Part shown: one piece after another, positions 63,254 to 64,000 of the stretch | Layout of the letters: the number at the start of each line of letters is the position of its first letter | How positions within the stretch are numbered: position 1 is the stretch's first letter | DNA from: Ascidia mentula | Lineage: Eukaryota; Chordata; Ascidiacea; Phlebobranchia; Ascidiidae | Assembly: GCA_947561715.1 (NCBI GenBank) | Contig: OX387202.1 | Location: 18,055,001-18,119,000, forward strand | Length of the DNA stretch: 64,000 nt | Direction of reading: 5' to 3' | Notes under the pieces: model-generated | What the model saw: the letters and a program-made list of their open reading frames with translations, nothing else | What the model was told of the DNA's origin: nothing | The model's database searches: none | Made by a program: the position numbers and the translations under genes

Positions 63254-64000
63254 TTAAACTTTGGGCCTGAAAGAATTCTTTTCATTTCTAAGGAACCCCA
63301 TGGTTTCAATTCCAGACTTGGTACAACATCTTTTCTGTACTGACAAATCATTTACTCTCATGAAAGGGTTGTATAGTAGTTCTTCCCCAATTGTAGATGG
63401 TATTGTGGGAAAACCATTTTCTCTTTGTTTCTTAGCCCACTGCAGCTTGTTCTGTAGTGTCTGATTGTCAGGGTCCACAAAAGCTGCATATCTTAAATTT
63501 CCAAGACTGTACTCGTGGCCGCAATATACCTTGGTATCAGCAGGAAGAATACCTAATACATCGACCAGTGCTGTATACATTTGCTCGGGGGTGCCTTCGA
63601 AAAACTTGCCACAGCCAGAGAGAAAAAGTGTGTCCCCTGTAAATACAATAGGACTCTCACCACCTTCGACAAAATAACAAATGTGGCCAGTTGTGTGACA
63701 TGGTGTGAACAAGCATTTCACAGACAAGGAGCCAAACTGAAAATTTGTGCCATGAACAACTTTTTGAGTGATCCCTTCGATTCTGTCATCGCCAGCATAA
63801 ACCTTCAAGCCTTTGACCTTTGAAACCAAGTCCTTGTTACCACCAGCATGATCCCAATGATGGTGTGTTGTAAAAACGGTCGTCAATTTCACATTTTCTT
63901 CTTTTGCAGCCGAAATAATCTTGTCAGGCTCAACTGGGTCCACTGCAGCCGCTTGCTTGGTCGTATCGTCAACCAAAAGGTACATGTAGTTGTCATCTAA
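63254..64000 (-). CDS. HAGH: Glyoxalase II (hydroxyacylglutathione hydrolase), 5' end off the window
   Basis: Open from the right edge to the stop, 248 residues. The frame continues past the first ATG (63985) as [12 protein letters not shown], matching the conserved family start, so the true start is outside. Glyoxalase II hydrolyses S-lactoylglutathione to D-lactate and glutathione in cytosol and mitochondria. The metallo-beta-lactamase signature [11 protein letters not shown] binds the two metals. Further ligands are the His of TPCHTTGH, the Asp of VFTGDTLF and the His of YCGHEY. The C-terminal helical glutathione-binding part ([11 protein letters not shown]) is present. The absence of introns over this length is unusual beside its neighbours. 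Confidence 0.95.
   Translation of the reverse strand, partial: LDDNYMYLLVDDTTKQAAAVDPVEPDKIISAAKEENVKLTTVFTTHHHWDHAGGNKDLVSKVKGLKVYAGDDRIEGITQKVVHGTNFQFGSLSVKCLFTPCHTTGHICYFVEGGESPIVFTGDTLFLSGCGKFFEGTPEQMYTALVDVLGILPADTKVYCGHEYSLGNLRYAAFVDPDNQTLQNKLQWAKKQRENGFPTIPSTIGEELLYNPFMRVNDLSVQKRCCTKSGIETMGFLRNEKNSFRPKV

Noticed and set aside
1-64000. CRISPR arrays, bacterial operons or phage genes
   Set aside because: All supported genes are spliced animal genes; repeats are irregular and not spacer-separated.

Overview
The window is nuclear DNA of an intron-rich animal. Genes are split by AT-rich introns with ordinary GT...AG junctions. The conserved genes are metazoan (COP9 signalosome subunit 1, NTF2, CZIB, TANGO6, MRPL27, membrane dipeptidase, glyoxalase II), two genes are opsins, and introns and spacers are full of small inverted-repeat elements. 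An invertebrate is most likely. I could not fix the phylum; a tunicate or other invertebrate deuterostome is only a guess. All multi-exon models were built by hand by matching reading frame, splice signals and intron phase.

Layout. 1-2.8 kb: 3' end of GPS1/CSN1 (+). 5.3-25.2 kb: two divergently transcribed paralogues (- strand 14352..5261, + strand 19426..25164), each with nine exons at identical positions, encoding 549 and 550 residue proteins. Over the metal-binding helix they align without gaps to animal lipoxygenases. They lack a PLAT domain, start with a membrane segment, and have alanine where lipoxygenases have the first iron-binding histidine. 25.2-29.1 kb: no gene seen. 29.1-39.6 kb: three housekeeping genes in a row on +: CZIB (one exon), NUTF2 (4 exons), TANGO6 (18 exons). 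41.3-41.9 kb: a single-exon orphan membrane protein (-). 44.6-56.5 kb: two divergent opsin paralogues (- and +) with MRPL27 (+) between them. 57.7-62.7 kb: membrane dipeptidase (+, 10 exons). 63.3-64.0 kb: glyoxalase II (-), running off the right edge.

The housekeeping genes work in unrelated processes (deneddylation, zinc handling, Ran import, secretion or polymerase assembly, mitochondrial translation, peptide and methylglyoxal metabolism). The two duplicated pairs are the notable content: a lipoxygenase-like family with an altered iron site, and opsins that keep the retinal lysine but have lost the E/DRY acid, the 113 counterion and the NPxxY proline. Mobile DNA includes a 1.75 kb element with TTAA target duplications (piggyBac-like), hAT-type miniature elements, a dispersed inverted-repeat family, tRNA-derived SINE fragments and several foldbacks.
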